Shown here: one piece after another, positions 11,475 through 24,442 of the stretch
Layout of the letters: the number at the start of each line of letters is the position of its first letter
How positions within the stretch are numbered: position 1 is the stretch's first letter
DNA from: Epiperipatus broadwayi
Taxonomy: Eukaryota > Onychophora > Udeonychophora > Euonychophora > Peripatidae
Direction of reading: 5' to 3'
Length of the DNA: 64,000 nucleotides
Assembly: GCA_028023455.1 (NCBI GenBank)
Contig: JAQFVV010006245.1
Span: 7,771,331-7,835,330, forward strand
Made by a program: the position numbers and the translations under genes
The notes under the pieces: generated by a model
What the model was told of the DNA's origin: nothing
The model's database searches: none
Seen by the model: the letters and a program-made list of their open reading frames with translations, nothing else

Positions 11475-13529
11475 ATACATAGGCAGGATTAAAATGATTA
11501 TTAAATAGTCTATTATATGATGTCTCATGTTGTTAATGTTCATATGTTCTGCTGTATAAAATTCTTTAAAATCACATATTTATAAATAAAAATTTAAATT
11601 TTCTGCTAATGTTCACATGATGCATTTGTAGATGATTTTATTCAACTTTCTGCAATTTGTTGATATTTACATAGTTAAGGTATTTATTGGCTGAATTATC
11701 CTACATTTTTATGAAATATGTCTAATTATTATTAATTTTTGTGATTAACTTCAATCTCCAAAATGAATACCATATTAAAACACCCACCCATTACTTAATG
11801 TGCAATATATATTAAACATTGTTTTGTTTAAGATACGTGTATTTTTATAATTAATCAATTGGTATTTATTCAATCAATATTTGATGCACTAAATGATAGA
11901 TTAAAATGTGTAAGAGGAACTACACTATTTTACTTAATATATACTCTTTTTTTTTTATTTGTCTATGATTAAAATTATTTATTTTATTTAAAATATTTTT
12001 TTTGGAGCCAACATTTATTTTAGATGATTGATTTATTTGTACAATAATATATTTCTAAATAAAGATCTTTTGATCCCTCTAATAATTAAGAATTTTATAA
12101 CAATTTTTATTAATTTTTATTATTGTCTCTCCATCAATCTATATTAATGTAACAAATACTCATAGTCTAATAATAACGAACATATGACTTACAAATCAAA
12201 ATGAAATAAAAATTGTATTTTTTGTCCAGTAAAAACAAAAATAACAGTAAGTAGAGATTGAGAATCAAACTTGAAGTTGTGACAATAATTGGTTGAATTT
12301 AAATTTAATTGATGTTTTTTTATTTATTTGTGTAAAAAAAAAAAACCTTATATAAATCTTAATTTGACTGTTCCATTATGTCATTTATACAATTCAGTCT
12401 TTCCAAAATCTCTTTAGTGCTTTTGAATATTATTTGATAATGATTAGTTTTGAAGAGATCTAAATAATGGCTATCATTTAAAATATACAGAGTTACTGCT
12501 GAAGATATTTTTTATCAACATACTCATCTCTTCTACCCCAGATGTGAGACGGTTACTCAGTCTTATAATGTGGCTGGCATACTCAACTGAGAATCACAGA
12601 TTCAGTTAATCCTTAAGAGATTTCATTTATAGATTTGGTGGAATGTTATTAATTTTTTGTTCATTTAAAAATGATGTTGATGATCCACACCTCTAAAATA
12701 ATTTCAGTATTAATATGTAAACCTATTGGATTGATGCTTTATTTTAACAATATCAGATTTTTTTAACAGCAATATATGTATAAGACATTTTGCAGGGGAA
12801 AAAAGCATTCGTATATCCACCATTTTACCATCATAAAAGTTTATTAAATAAAAATAATACACTAGATGTCAAACATATTATGTGATTATCTAAATAATAA
12901 AGATTCCAGACAAATAATTGATCAATATTTACATAACAAACAAATATGCAATTTTAAACATTTATTTATTAATGAGTTATTGACATTTCAAGCCAGCAAA
13001 TTGATAACAATATTTGAAAGTTTGTATGTCACTCATAGAAGAAACGTTTCTTTTTTTTTCTTTTATGTATATATGCTTTAATATATCAAATGGGAAAAAA
13101 ATTAATAATGTAGTTAATGTTAGATCACCATAATTCTCCAACTTCTTTTTTGAACATTTAAATAAAATTAGAAGTTTAATAAAAATTATTAATTCTCAGC
13201 AGTTTTAATTTATACCATAATCTTGATATATGCTTTTTAAAAAAAGGCAATAAAATTAAACAAATTATTGTAAAATCCTTAATTATTACATAATTTATTG
13301 ACTCCTTTTAATGGTTACCATCACTCATAGTTAGCTGAATTCGGAAATAGTGTGTAAATATAAAAATGGTCAATTAGTTATCTTAGAAATGTCTGGAAAT
13401 AAGTTGTTAAATGTTGATACAAACAAAAAGTTATTTTTAATATATTAAATAATTTTAAATATATATAAAGAAAATAATCAAAGATTACTAATTTATATAT
13501 AGTTTGAAATAAGGCTATAATTATCAATA
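11475..13529. other. AT-rich sequence without a recognised gene
   Basis: No coding or repeat structure is recognised on either strand. The 71-codon open frame at 12866-13081 is AT-driven and ends in a phenylalanine-rich run with no domain. Confidence 0.55.
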
Positions 13530-13640
13530 CTGATTTAGTATGCACTCACTGCCATTTTGAATTCTAAGAACCATCCAAAACCCCCACTGACATATCCAAA
13601 TGATAAATGACATTGATTAATCTCTTAATTATTGATTTAG
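13530..13640. repeat. Repeat family B, one arm
   Basis: It shares TGCACTCACTGCCATTTTGA, GAATTCTAAGAACCA, CCAAAACC and ACATATCCAA-type words with the palindromic copy at 19876-20045 and with 18850-18915. Only one arm is clear here. Confidence 0.6.
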
Positions 13641-14199
13641 AACTCTAATATACCCAACAATGCTACATTGTAGCTAAGGTATTCAGTCTATTAATTTTAT
13701 ATTATATAGCTGATAGCATCAATCATTCAGAGTATAATAAAAGTTTAAAAATTAAATTTATACACCAGGAAGCAATAAATATGCTTCACATTTATTACTG
13801 TTCATCGCAATGAATTTTTATTAGTATTAAATCTGAAATTAATCCTTTACGGTGACTTTAAATTTGTATATGAGTTGCAATGAGACTATAATTGTGATAT
13901 ATCAGCTTTTCATTCTAATGTGTGCACATAATAAAAAGATATTTAGAAGTGTAATATACTTGATAAAGCTAGATTTGTAATTAAAATATAAATTATGCAA
14001 GAAATTCAGATTGTTTGTTTTACATATGCAGCATTGAAAATATGCTAAAACTTGAAAAAGAATTATATGCATGAAAGAGCTTTTTATCTCTCCCTATATA
14101 TTTATAATTCTTATTCTAATACATAATATTTTAATCATATGGATAAATACATGTGAAATAAGTTAAAAGTATTCCATAATGCATTTCTGATTATACTAG
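13641..14199. other. AT-rich sequence without a recognised gene
   Basis: Nothing beyond AT-rich sequence is recognised. Confidence 0.55.
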
Positions 14200-15060
14200 T
14201 AATCTTCATTTGGCCCATGTTATGACATCTCACCTCACTTGTTTTTATTATCTTTGCTCACTATTTATCATCATCAGATTATCACAATTTAATCTAAGGG
14301 CCAAATTTTCAGCATTGACAACTATGATAGCATCCTCTTTACTTAAACCCTTTAATAAAAATATAAGTTAATGATTTACTGTTTATGGAATTACTGAAAG
14401 TAACAGACTAAACCATGAACCATGGATCTTGAATTCTAGAGTCTTTAATTCTATTATTGGACTAAATCAGAAAGAGTTAATGATTATTTCTAATTATTTA
14501 TTGTTCTGAAGAGTACCGTCATTTTTATCATCTACACCAATTGTTATTAAACACAATCACATGGAATAATTAATTCATTCCTTTATGCCACTTGTGATAT
14601 CTTACATATAATTATAATTCCTATTTCAACTCACACATATTTCAGTAACATTATTAAAAACATCTATAAAAGATATTGATCCTATTTCTGGCTGAACAGT
14701 ATTCTTTATTTAGCCCTGATACAATTTCTAATATTTTCATATCTTTTCACAATGTTTATCAATATATCAAATTATTACAATTTAATTTTCACATAAATGC
14801 AAATTTTCTATACTATGACAACATTCTCTCTAGTTAAAGATCACTAGATCAATGACTATCGACCACAATTATATGAAATAATAAATTTTGTACCACTCTG
14901 TTACTTTCAATGTATAATCATTTAAGTATTCATCTAAAGAGAATGTCATTGTAAGTGCAATTACAGGAAATTTAGTATTTGTAAATTAAATTGTAATAAT
15001 TTCACATTGATAATAAAGGCATGTGAAAGATTATGATCTGTGTCAATTGAAGAATGCTAG
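14200..15060. repeat. Degenerate direct and inverted repeat block
   Basis: 14225-14345 and 14735-14840 are diverged direct copies. They share CTATTTATCA/TGTTTATCAA, TTATCACAATTTAATCT/TTATTACAATTTAATTT and GACAACTATGATAGCATCCTCT/GACAACATTCTCTCT. The stretch 14935-15025 reads as a reverse complement of the same unit (GAGAATGTCATTG, AAATTAAATTGTAATAATTTC). This is a diverged foldback or tandem family with no coding capacity. Confidence 0.45.
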
Positions 15061-16622
15061 TTCAATTACAAATACATCATGGGCATTGCTTTTATTTTTT
15101 AGATATTTTTGTAATTAAAGTACGAGTGATGAAATAAGACTAGTAAATATATGTAAGGTATTACACATGGAAAAAGAGAAATAAATGGAGTTAGTTATTC
15201 CATGTTCTTTGTATTTAATAATAATTGATATATTGGTCTTTAATTAAAGTTTGAAAAGTGATGCACTAATATGTAACATAATAAATGATTAGTAATAATT
15301 ATTAAAAATTCATGATTATAAAGCAATTAACTTATTTAAAAGTTCTTTTAATATTAAGGGTATATGGGAAGTAAGTGGAATTGTGGGTAATATTGAGTTT
15401 AAATATGTTATTTTGTAGTTCTTTACATTTGAGAAGTCTGCTTACAGCAGTGAAACTATTGGTAGTGTTTTAGGATTATTTTCTTTATTAGTCAGGTTGA
15501 GTTGTGAATTTAGGGTAATTTTGATTATTTATTGACTAGTTTAATTTTATTGACTAGTTTAGCTTTATGTTTTTAATGTTTATATTATACTTATTACATA
15601 GTTTATAATGGTATTAAATTCTTTAATTTATGTCATGTATGCATATGAATATGCGAATACATACGACTCTAAATATGCATAAAATTTCAAATATTTATAA
15701 AATTTCTTCTAATACATTTATTTATTTAAAACTATATTAAGATTTCTTTTTAAATTTAGTTTAAAGGTATTAAATGAAAAGGTCTGTGTAATAAATAAAT
15801 GAGTGGAGGGGGAGACAAATCTTTAAAGATAGTATCTTAATATGCTTCACTATTAATTTATTTATAACATTTACTATATTATTTAAACAATGTATCAAAC
15901 CTAAATCCAGGAGGATTTCTCTTTACCTTACCTAGATTAAACTTGCTAAAAACTACAATAATAAAATATAGTATCAAATCCCTGGATAACAAAATGATTT
16001 ATTTTATTTTTATATAAAAATAATACATAGATTTATATTACTGTAAAGATAAGCAGCAAAATAATATTAAAGTATTATAAAATTTATGAAGCTGCTTGAC
16101 TCTAAGAACTATCAAGTTTTTATACATAATAAAAGAAAAAAATGGCATACAAATAAATTCAATTGAAATGATTTAAGAATAAAGAAATACTATTGAATTT
16201 TAGTTATCTCTAAACTAAATTGATGAAAGCAGCAATAATCGAGGGAAAAAATGAGTTAAGTGCTTTTTAAAAAATGCTTAGTGGGGGGAAATTATTTACA
16301 AAGTTTAAAGAGATAATTCTGGTCTTAATTAAAAAATGTTTGTATCACTAATAAAATATGAACATAAGATATAAAACTAATTTGAATATATATGTAGGTG
16401 AGTATTTTTGTAAAAAAAAAATATTCAGCTATATTTGTTTTTCGTGGAAGTATAATATTTATTTTGATTTGAGGAGCAGTAAATAGATATATAATTCATG
16501 AGGAGATAATGTAAAACTAAGTATAATATAACCATCTTTTTAAAAAGTCAACAGGATCCTAATAGTCGTACAAATGAGATATTTTGCCACTGTTATAAAC
16601 CACATTTGTTTTCAATCTGTTA
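15061..16622. other. AT-rich sequence without a recognised gene
   Basis: No exon, RNA gene or repeat boundary is recognised. Confidence 0.55.
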
Positions 16623-16937
16623 TCTGTCTCGGTCTCGTTTTCTTTCTTTATATTTCTGGAGTAGTTGGTGACACGTATCTGTCAGACGTTAAATCAGTGT
16701 TCCACTGACTTGTTTCGTTCTATATACGCTAGTTGTTTTAGTTAAGAAAATTAGCTTGACAACCTACAACCATTGTCAATTGTTATTATTCTATATTGTT
16801 ATTACTCTAATTTTCTTAACTAAAACAACTAGCGTATATAGAACGAAACAAGTCAGTGGAACACGGATCTAACGTCTGACAGATACGTGTCACCAACTAC
16901 TCCAAAAATATAAAGAAAGAAAACGAGACCGAGACAC
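16623..16937. mobile_element. Palindromic foldback element, about 315 bp
   Basis: The left arm 16623-16754 and right arm 16807-16937 are near-perfect reverse complements of about 130 bp around a 52-nt spacer. Examples are CTCGGTCTCGTTTTC with GAAAACGAGACCGAG, and CTTAACTAAAACAACTAGCG mirrored on the left. Few mismatches between the arms indicate recent origin or gene conversion. The arms are much richer in CpG than the flanks. No coding. Confidence 0.8.
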
Positions 16938-17804
16938 GACAGGTATATAAAGAAAAGACAAAAAACTCACTGTGTCTTTTTTCCTGCTACAGTGACCGGC
17001 AGATGTGTGTTCAAGAGGACTTAAAATCCCAGGTTACTGGCACCTGTAGGTAATCCAGTTGACTATGACCTTATACAGATCATACTGATTTTTTATTATT
17101 TTACAATGCCCAACTGGGCTCTTCGTGATAATCAATAGATGCCTGTCTTAAGTAGCGTGAACTTTCCTTATAAATTATTTGTACTCATGGTAGTTATAGA
17201 ATATTAAAATTCTCAAAGTTATGCATTGATGTCTACATATTATACTGTATATTAGCTATTTGATATATTAAACTATTATATTTCATACCTTGTCTCTGTT
17301 TACTAAAGCAAATTTATCATTGCTGATTAGTAGGTGAAAGCTGGGACACAGCGCATTCTATCAATTTAAAATCATGAAATAAAATTTAACACTTGCTTAT
17401 CATGCTCTGCAACTCGTATATTACTGTTTAAAAATTTGAAAATGATCTTTGCAAAGTATTATTTGTGCATTAATTATTTTATTTGAAAGCGTAGTTAAAA
17501 TTAAAATTATAAATTAAATAACTAAATTTGATGTTCCTTCCCAAAATTGACCAAATAAAAGAAACAAACCTAGACATTCTCAATTTGCATAGGCTAAGTA
17601 GTTATCTCATTAAATTATTTAATTTATATACATGTTATTATGTACATTCATTGTGTGTATTTATATCTCATAGGCCAATAGTATATTTATGAATACATTT
17701 CTCTTTGCTCATATGAATAAATTATGGAGAGATATGAATTTTTATATTCTTAAGAACTAAATATATTTATACTTTTGAATGAATTGGTAGTTTTTAAAAT
17801 GTAA
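16938..17804. other. Short TATA-containing island, then AT-rich sequence
   Basis: Directly after the palindrome come TATATAAAG (16944 onward) and a less AT-rich stretch to about 17120. A pyrimidine tract ending CTACAG and a GTAATC donor-like site bound a 57-nt open piece (16993-17049), but the peptide is too short and unrecognised. The rest is AT-rich without features. Confidence 0.4.
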
Positions 17805-18735
17805 TAATAAGAGTACAAAACTCTCCATTCAGTAGTGTCACAAGTGCAAGCTTTTGTAATCAATGGATGAAGGAAGGTTTGTGCATAATATCCCTATCCA
17901 GTTCCTACTCATGCAACATCCCTATACTAGTTTCTAGCATGTGGATTTCATCAGTGAGGAGTCTTGGATATGAGAGCAATGCACATAGACCTTAGGATCT
18001 AATTCAAACCTCTAGCACCAATTTTTTACTATTTGGTTAACTATAAAGCGAGGATCCTAAAATGAAAACACCATAATGTTTTTCAAACCCAAGGTCATTC
18101 AGCTATATAGTCATATAGATCTATATTTAATTCAACATCCATATATTTTGGTGTATTTGATTTTTCAAAAACTACAGCCACCATTATTCTATGGGCAGGA
18201 TAGGTATAATACTATCAAAACACCACATGGTCACCATTTCATATGCTTACACATGCTGTTAATGAGTCCCAAGCTCTCCATATAGTAGTGCCCCCAAGTG
18301 AGAACCTTTGTAATCATTGAATATGGGAAAGTTTGTGCATAAAATCTCTATCTAGTGCCTACTCTCCCAACATCCCCAGACTAGTTTCTAGCTTGTGGCT
18401 TTCATAAGTGAGGAGCCTTGGATTTGAAAGCACTGCACCTAGATGTCTTAGGATCTAATGCAATTGTTCAGCAGCCAGCTTTCACCTATTTGGTTAAGTA
18501 TAAAACTAAGATCTTACATTCACTTGCATAGTCATATGCATCTGAACTTAGTTCAGCTTTCATACATTTTGGTATCTTTGGTTTTTCAAAAACCAGTCAT
18601 CATTATCCTATAGGCAGGATAGATATAATACCATCAAAACATTACAAAGGCTTGCACTTGGTGGCACAACTGTATGGAAAGTTTGGTACTCTTATTAACA
18701 GCATGGGCAGGCATCTGAAATGGAGATCATATGGT
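17805..18735. repeat. Repeat family C: two tandem units and a terminal inverted piece
   Basis: Two direct copies begin at CTCTCCATTCAGTAGTG (17821) and CTCTCCATATAGTAGTG (18274), a period of 453 bp. Each contains CCTATC..GTGCCTACTC, GAGGAGTCTTGGAT, GCAATGCACATAGA-type words and CAGGATAGGTATAATACTAT in the same order. The array closes at 18650-18735 with an inverted copy of the start of the unit. The same family occurs at 35255-36420. No conserved open frame. Confidence 0.8.
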
Positions 18736-18849
18736 GTTTTTAAAATGTACTTTCCATTAGCTTATGTTATTTTGTTATCATTATATGAATTAAGGATGTT
18801 AAGATCAAAAGATTTCAATACTAATTTAATTTGCATTCACAGACATTTT

Positions 18850-18915
18850 GAAAATCTAAAGACCAGCTAAAACCACTGTGGACACATCCAACCAATAAAT
18901 GACATTGAATAATCC
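18850..18915. repeat. Repeat family B fragment
   Basis: AAACCACTGTGGACACATCC followed by AATAAATGACATTGA matches the internal part of the family B copy at 13530-13640. Confidence 0.5.
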
Positions 18916-19070
18916 ACACATGGTAATGATATGAGCATTTGGTTTTTAATCATAATTAACATCAATAATTAAAAAATTAAAGCACAAATTTCATATAACT
19001 ATACTTGATTAAATCACATGACTTAAATATACAAACTATAAAAAATAGACGAAACAAATAACCACATTAG

Positions 19071-19537
19071 TCAAAAGAATAATTGTCTTAAGTAAAAAAA
19101 AAATATTAATTTTACAATTGATAAAAAAATAATAAATCAGATTTTTTATGAAAGTGAGTAATGTTCTGTGCTTAATTTCTCACATATTATTATTAGCTGG
19201 CAGTTGGCTAAAAAGAATGTAAATAAAAGTGATTTATGCATTAAATTTCTTAAAGATGATAATGCTATTAATGACAGTGGAAAGATTGGAGTTTATCTTA
19301 TTTAAAATTCAATACTTTAAAATAATCAATAAATTTCTATTAAAATTAATTTGTTAATTAACCTTTTCACTGACCATAGGTAAAAATATCATCTTTGAGA
19401 AATTTAATGAATAAATCTCATTTAGATTTTTGTTTATTTAACCACCAACTAATAATGACAGGTGAGAAATTAAGCACACAATCTTATTCGCTTTGGTAAA
19501 AAAAAATATTCTTTACTTCAGACAATTATTCTTTTGA
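19071..19537. mobile_element. Foldback element, about 467 bp
   Basis: Terminal words TCAAAAGAATAATTGTCT (19071-19088) and its near-inverse ending at 19537 (GACAATTATTCTTTTGA) pair. Internally GTGCTTAATTTCTCAC (19168-19183) pairs exactly with GTGAGAAATTAAGCAC (19462-19477), with weaker pairing between. No transposase frame; a MITE-like element. Confidence 0.65.
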
Positions 19538-19875
19538 ATAATGTTAAGATAAAATATGATTTATTATTAATTATAAAATTAATATGCTTCAGCAGTTGTT
19601 TCTAAGTTTATTCAACATTAATTTACATTATTTCAACATGTGGTTTGATCAATTTTATGTTTATTGAACATGTGGTTTTTTAATTAATATATGTGTCCAT
19701 TATTTTTTTCCTTTACTTTTTCTGTTTAAGTACTTTAAATTCATATTTTGGAAATTATAAGCTAGTAAAAATAGTAAGCTTGATTTGATTAGACTTCTGC
19801 ATTTCTTTTCCCTCCATGCATACTCTGGTGCTTTGTGGCATCATTATTTAATATTCATATTTTAGAAGTTATAAA

Positions 19876-20045
19876 CATTTAGTATTTAGAATGCACTCAT
19901 CATCATTTTGAATTCTAAGGAACACCCAAAAACCATTGCAGACACATTCAAGTGACCCCATGTTGATTATTTGGCATTAGTTTCAGTGGTGGTTTTGGGT
20001 GGTTCTTAGAATTCAAAATGGTGGTGAACAAGTACTAAATCAGGA
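19876..20045. mobile_element. Repeat family B, palindromic MITE copy
   Basis: The left arm (ATGCACTCATCATCATTTTG, GAATTCTAAGGAACACCC, AAAAACCATTG) mirrors the right arm (CAGTGGTGGTTTTGGGTGGT, TCTTAGAATTCAAAATGGTG, GTACTAAAT). Arms are about 65 bp and the total is about 170 bp. Related single arms lie at 13530-13640 and 18850-18915. Confidence 0.7.
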
Positions 20046-20780
<735 letters not shown>

Positions 20781-20862
20781 GTTTCAAATATACATTTTTT
20801 TTCTTATTATATATCTTACTTTAATGAGAGTAATGAAAAGACTTTGCTATACATACCTCTAG

Positions 20863-21080
20863 GCAATTCTTTATTTGTTATATTACTTGATTACTTTAAA
20901 TTCCAAGAAACCGTAACTGAATGTATTGTGGATAAAGATATAAAAAAAATGTTAAAAGCATTTCAGAGAAAGAGAGATAGAAATGCTGATAAACCATCTT
21001 TGAGAGATCAAAGAAAAAGAGAGAAATTTATAGTCAGAGCCATAGAGAACAGGAGACATTTTAAGAAAGAAATGTTATAG
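20863..21080 (+). CDS. Candidate terminal exon of an unrecognised host gene
   Basis: A pyrimidine-containing tract ending ACCTCTAG (AG at 20861-20862) precedes 72 open codons ending in TAG at 21078-21080. The first part is hydrophobic (NSLFVILLDYF) and the rest is rich in Lys, Arg, Asp and Glu. It includes KAFQRKRDRNADKPSLRDQR and a basic end, HFKKEML. The charged, varied composition differs from the AT-driven junk frames elsewhere and is sustained to the stop. The open frame continues upstream only through the ATT microsatellite, so an acceptor at 20862 is the likeliest start; AAG at 20909 is an alternative. I do not recognise the family. It ends a plus-strand gene if real, and could instead be a transposon remnant. 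Confidence 0.4.
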
Positions 21081-21458
21081 TAATATTTAGATATATTAAT
21101 TTGTACAGCTATGCTCTCATTGTTTTAAATGAAATATTGAAATTCTCTGAACTAACTAACTTGCATAAAAATTGTGTTTTAGGAGATCAATTTATAAAAG
21201 GTCAATGCTCATAAGGTTGGGATAAGAACAGATATGTGTAAGGCGATCACCCCACACTACAAGTACATAGCTGTTTCTGCTTATTGCCTGCTTGTACGAG
21301 AATCCTAATGATCTTATAGATATGCTGCATAAAATAACCTAAAGAGGAAAGGAAAAATGTTGAACCTAATATGCCAAGCAAGCTTCCATTAAAAGATTTA
21401 TTAATTGCCATTGTCATAATTCTTTGCTTCCAATTAATACCACAAAATGGATACTCGT

Positions 21459-21720
21459 GCCAGACTTATGCCAATAGCAGATATCTTTCTTTCTTCAACA
21501 AAAAAATGTAGATTTCTTTTGGATTGTTAACTCAGAATGACATTAAGCAAACTTATCCTTATTAAAATCCCAGGTTCCCGAAGACTGCCAGACTTATGAC
21601 AATAGCAGATATCTTTCTTCTTTCTTCAACAAAAAAAAATATAGATTTCTTTTGAATTGTTAACTCAGAATGACATAAACTTACATAAGCAAACTTATCC
21701 TTATTAAAATCCCAGGTTCC
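21459..21720. repeat. Tandem duplication, two units of about 128-134 bp
   Basis: Unit 1 (21459-21586) and unit 2 (21587-21720) both run from GCCAGACTTATG..AATAGCAG through AGATTTCTTTTG.ATTGTTAAC and AAACTTATCCTTATTAAAAT to CCCAGGTTCC. Unit 2 has a short insertion (ACTTACATAAG-like) and a CTT expansion. The copies are about 90% alike by eye. No coding. Confidence 0.85.
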
Positions 21721-21724
21721 AAAA

Positions 21725-23120
21725 GGTAAATATAACTTTCTTTGCATTAAATGAATTTAAAATTGCCTATCATTACCCTCAAAATGTTTATTCCATGTTA
21801 AAATATTAATTTAATCTGTAGCATATAACTGCATTTTTATCCTACTCAATATTTATGTGATCTATTATATCTAGTAAAATCTGATTTTTTCTTTTATGTT
21901 AGATTTTAATATGTGAATTATATATTTTTCTTTATCTTATGAATAAACTAATAAGAATAAAATTATATACTTACTTTGAAACTGAAATTATTTATAGATC
22001 GTTTGTATTTGCCTATTTCTTTTCTTGTCAAAATGCTTCACAAAACTAGCTAAATACATCTTATAAGGATAAACATATATAATAAATATGTTTTAAACTC
22101 AAATTTTAAGTTTGATGAAAAAATTTGAACGATTACTAATGGAATAAATGTTTAAAAGTAGGGAATTCAAAGCATCTAAGTCTAAATTATACATGATCAA
22201 ATTCAAGAGATATAGAAAGAAGCAAAGAGATCATTCAAATATGCAGATTTCTCTATATACTTCTGTTCATCTGATAGGTTTCCTCCCAACCCTGAGAGTA
22301 AGATAGCTAGGATCAGACACCTAATTAGAGATAGTGTAAGTAAGATCAGTTAGAATTTTAGAAAAAGTATAATTCTTGTTGCATTAGTGAGATTGGCACT
22401 TGAGGTTGATTACCACCTGATGCTCATAAATGTACTCTTTCTGGAAAATTTTAGTCATTTGTCCTACTGAAGAAATAATAGCCACCAGGGAAAATTCTTA
22501 ACTTATATCCTTATAATAAGATTTATGCAAGATCTAGAAATTTTGTTTATAAAATTTTATAAAGGAAATTGATTCATATTCAAATTCAAGTTAGTAGACT
22601 GTTGTCAAATACTGCCTATAGGTGTTATTGTGACTAAACAGTCATAGTTTTATATTCACTATCCCCTGTGGTACACATCCATTTTTAAAGACCTATTTTA
22701 GACAAACACTATGATTGATACCAGAGTTGCCTGTTAAAATTGCTTCCCAATGTAGGGTTGCAAAAGTAGGACAATGGCAGGTTGATAAGACATTTTTTTG
22801 AATGGATTTGTCTCATTACTATTTGTTCAAGAATAAAGCACCAAATAGGGGAGAAAATAGGAGTGAGGATTAGAGATTCCAGTAGGGCTAGTGATAGTCA
22901 TCATAGTAGTTTATGAGCTGGAATGGTGAGCCTGGCACATTATATAGAGAAAAGCAAAAAGATAATTTTTGTTATTATTTCACTCAGAAATAAAAGTTCA
23001 TTTTTCTTAGAGATATATAAAACATAAGAATAGAAGTAGAAATAAAATAAAACCCATTCATGAGAAGTAAAGGAAAACAAAGTAGACCAGGATAACAGAA
23101 ATAAAGCAAGAGAGGCAGGC
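21725..23120. other. AT-rich sequence; probable untranslated 5' part of the Gypsy element at the right
   Basis: 21725-22200 holds nothing recognisable. From about 22250 the base composition becomes less AT-rich and matches that of the Gypsy copy which follows, so the element leader or a decayed 5' LTR may begin here. I could not define LTR borders or a primer-binding site. Confidence 0.4.
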
Positions 23121-23720
23121 ATGATTATAGAAAAATTACAGGAAATAGTGGAGATGGAAATAAAGATATTCAGAGGTCAGGAGGAAGAGAGGTCAAAAGA
23201 GTTTATCAGCAGTTTACAAAAATACTTTATGAGACATGGGATGCCAGAGGAATGCAAAATAATCATAGCACATATCCAACTTCAAGGGTATGCCAAAACA
23301 TAGTGAGATTCGATTTTACATCATTCCAGGAGTATGAAACTGCCTTAAAAATACATTTTGGACAGAGGAACAGCAAAAAAATATTAAACTGCAAATCATC
23401 AGTCAGAAGTTTTTAGGCAATGGTAAGGAAAGTTAAGTACAGTTTTTCAGATGATAAGTGGTCATGCTAAAGACATTAGAAAGGTGTCAACTATCTGAAA
23501 ATCAGATCATAAAAACAGTATACTGAAATTTGCCATTGGAAATAAGATGCTTGGTAGAGATTAGAAGTAGTAGGTCAGCTAAAAAACTGATAGAATATTA
23601 AGTCTAAATGGAGATAGATGAGCAAATGTGGAGAGTTGGAGACAGAAGATTCATGGAAAATGGATATGGCAGAAGAAAATGTAGAAGAGTTGGTACACCA
23701 TGGAAAAAGGAAGTACTTGG
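23121..23720 (+). pseudogene. Gypsy gag-like remnant
   Basis: The first 60 codons are open and continue in fragments with stops and frameshifts. They include QLQGYAKT followed in a shifted frame by an HFWTEEQQKN-like segment. Such a W-rich motif between helical segments is common in gag proteins of this Gypsy group. No zinc knuckle was seen. Assignment rests mainly on its position before the protease and RT segments. Confidence 0.55.
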
Positions 23721-23944
23721 GGAATTTGATGTGTTCATGGGAAGACATGGTCCCAGGCTATGCTAAACAGGGGTAAACAAAGATTTCCCTCATAGATTCA
23801 GTAAGTCAAATTACTGTGATATCCTAAATACTATATAATCAACTGGTGAGGAAACAATCTTATATAAGAACCCTTCCATTGAAGGCCACCCAAGTAACAT
23901 TGGCAAATAATAAGATGGCCAAGATAGAACCCAAGCATATATGA

Positions 23945-24442
23945 GTGGACTTACAAATTAATGGGAAACCTTTTACTCATGTATTCTTTATTATGAAGGA
24001 CCTGATACATGAGGCCACATTAGGGTCTGATTTCTTACACAAATATAAATGTGTTCTGGATTACAAAAGGAAAAGAGTCACCTGCAAAGGAAAAATAATT
24101 AAATTTCTGGGGCCAGATTTATACCATTCAATAGGGGTCATAAATGTTAATGAAGATCTAATGTGCATGGTGATAGCAGAAAATATTCAGCAGGCAAAGG
24201 TGGCTAATGGAGAAAAGGAGTGTGTGCTGCAGAAATCATTGGAAGAGTATGGCCACAATTTTTCAGATGCATCCAGTGTAATTAAAGGGTTTAAACAAAG
24301 GATTAAGATAAATCAGGATCAGCCTTTCCAATTTAGGTCATACCCAGTTCCACATCAATACCAGAACAACATTAAGCAACAAATTGACCAAATGGTAGAG
24401 TGGGAAATTATTTTAAAGTGTTCCTCTCCATATTGTAATTAA
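23945..24442 (+). pseudogene. Gypsy protease end and RT start
   Basis: This is a 166-codon open stretch. Residues 1-45 match the C-terminal part of a retropepsin-like domain (HEATLGSDFLHKYKCVLDY). The catalytic DTG lies upstream and was not found intact. Residues 110-165 match the start of Gypsy RT (FRSYPVPHQYQ, IDQMVEWEII, CSSPYCN). A stop replaces the next residue, and VVVKKDGSVRLCLDASELN follows in frame. Confidence 0.8.

Noticed and set aside
18076-18870. Open frames inside the family C array
   Set aside because: They are not conserved between the tandem units or with the 35-kb copies, so not under coding constraint.
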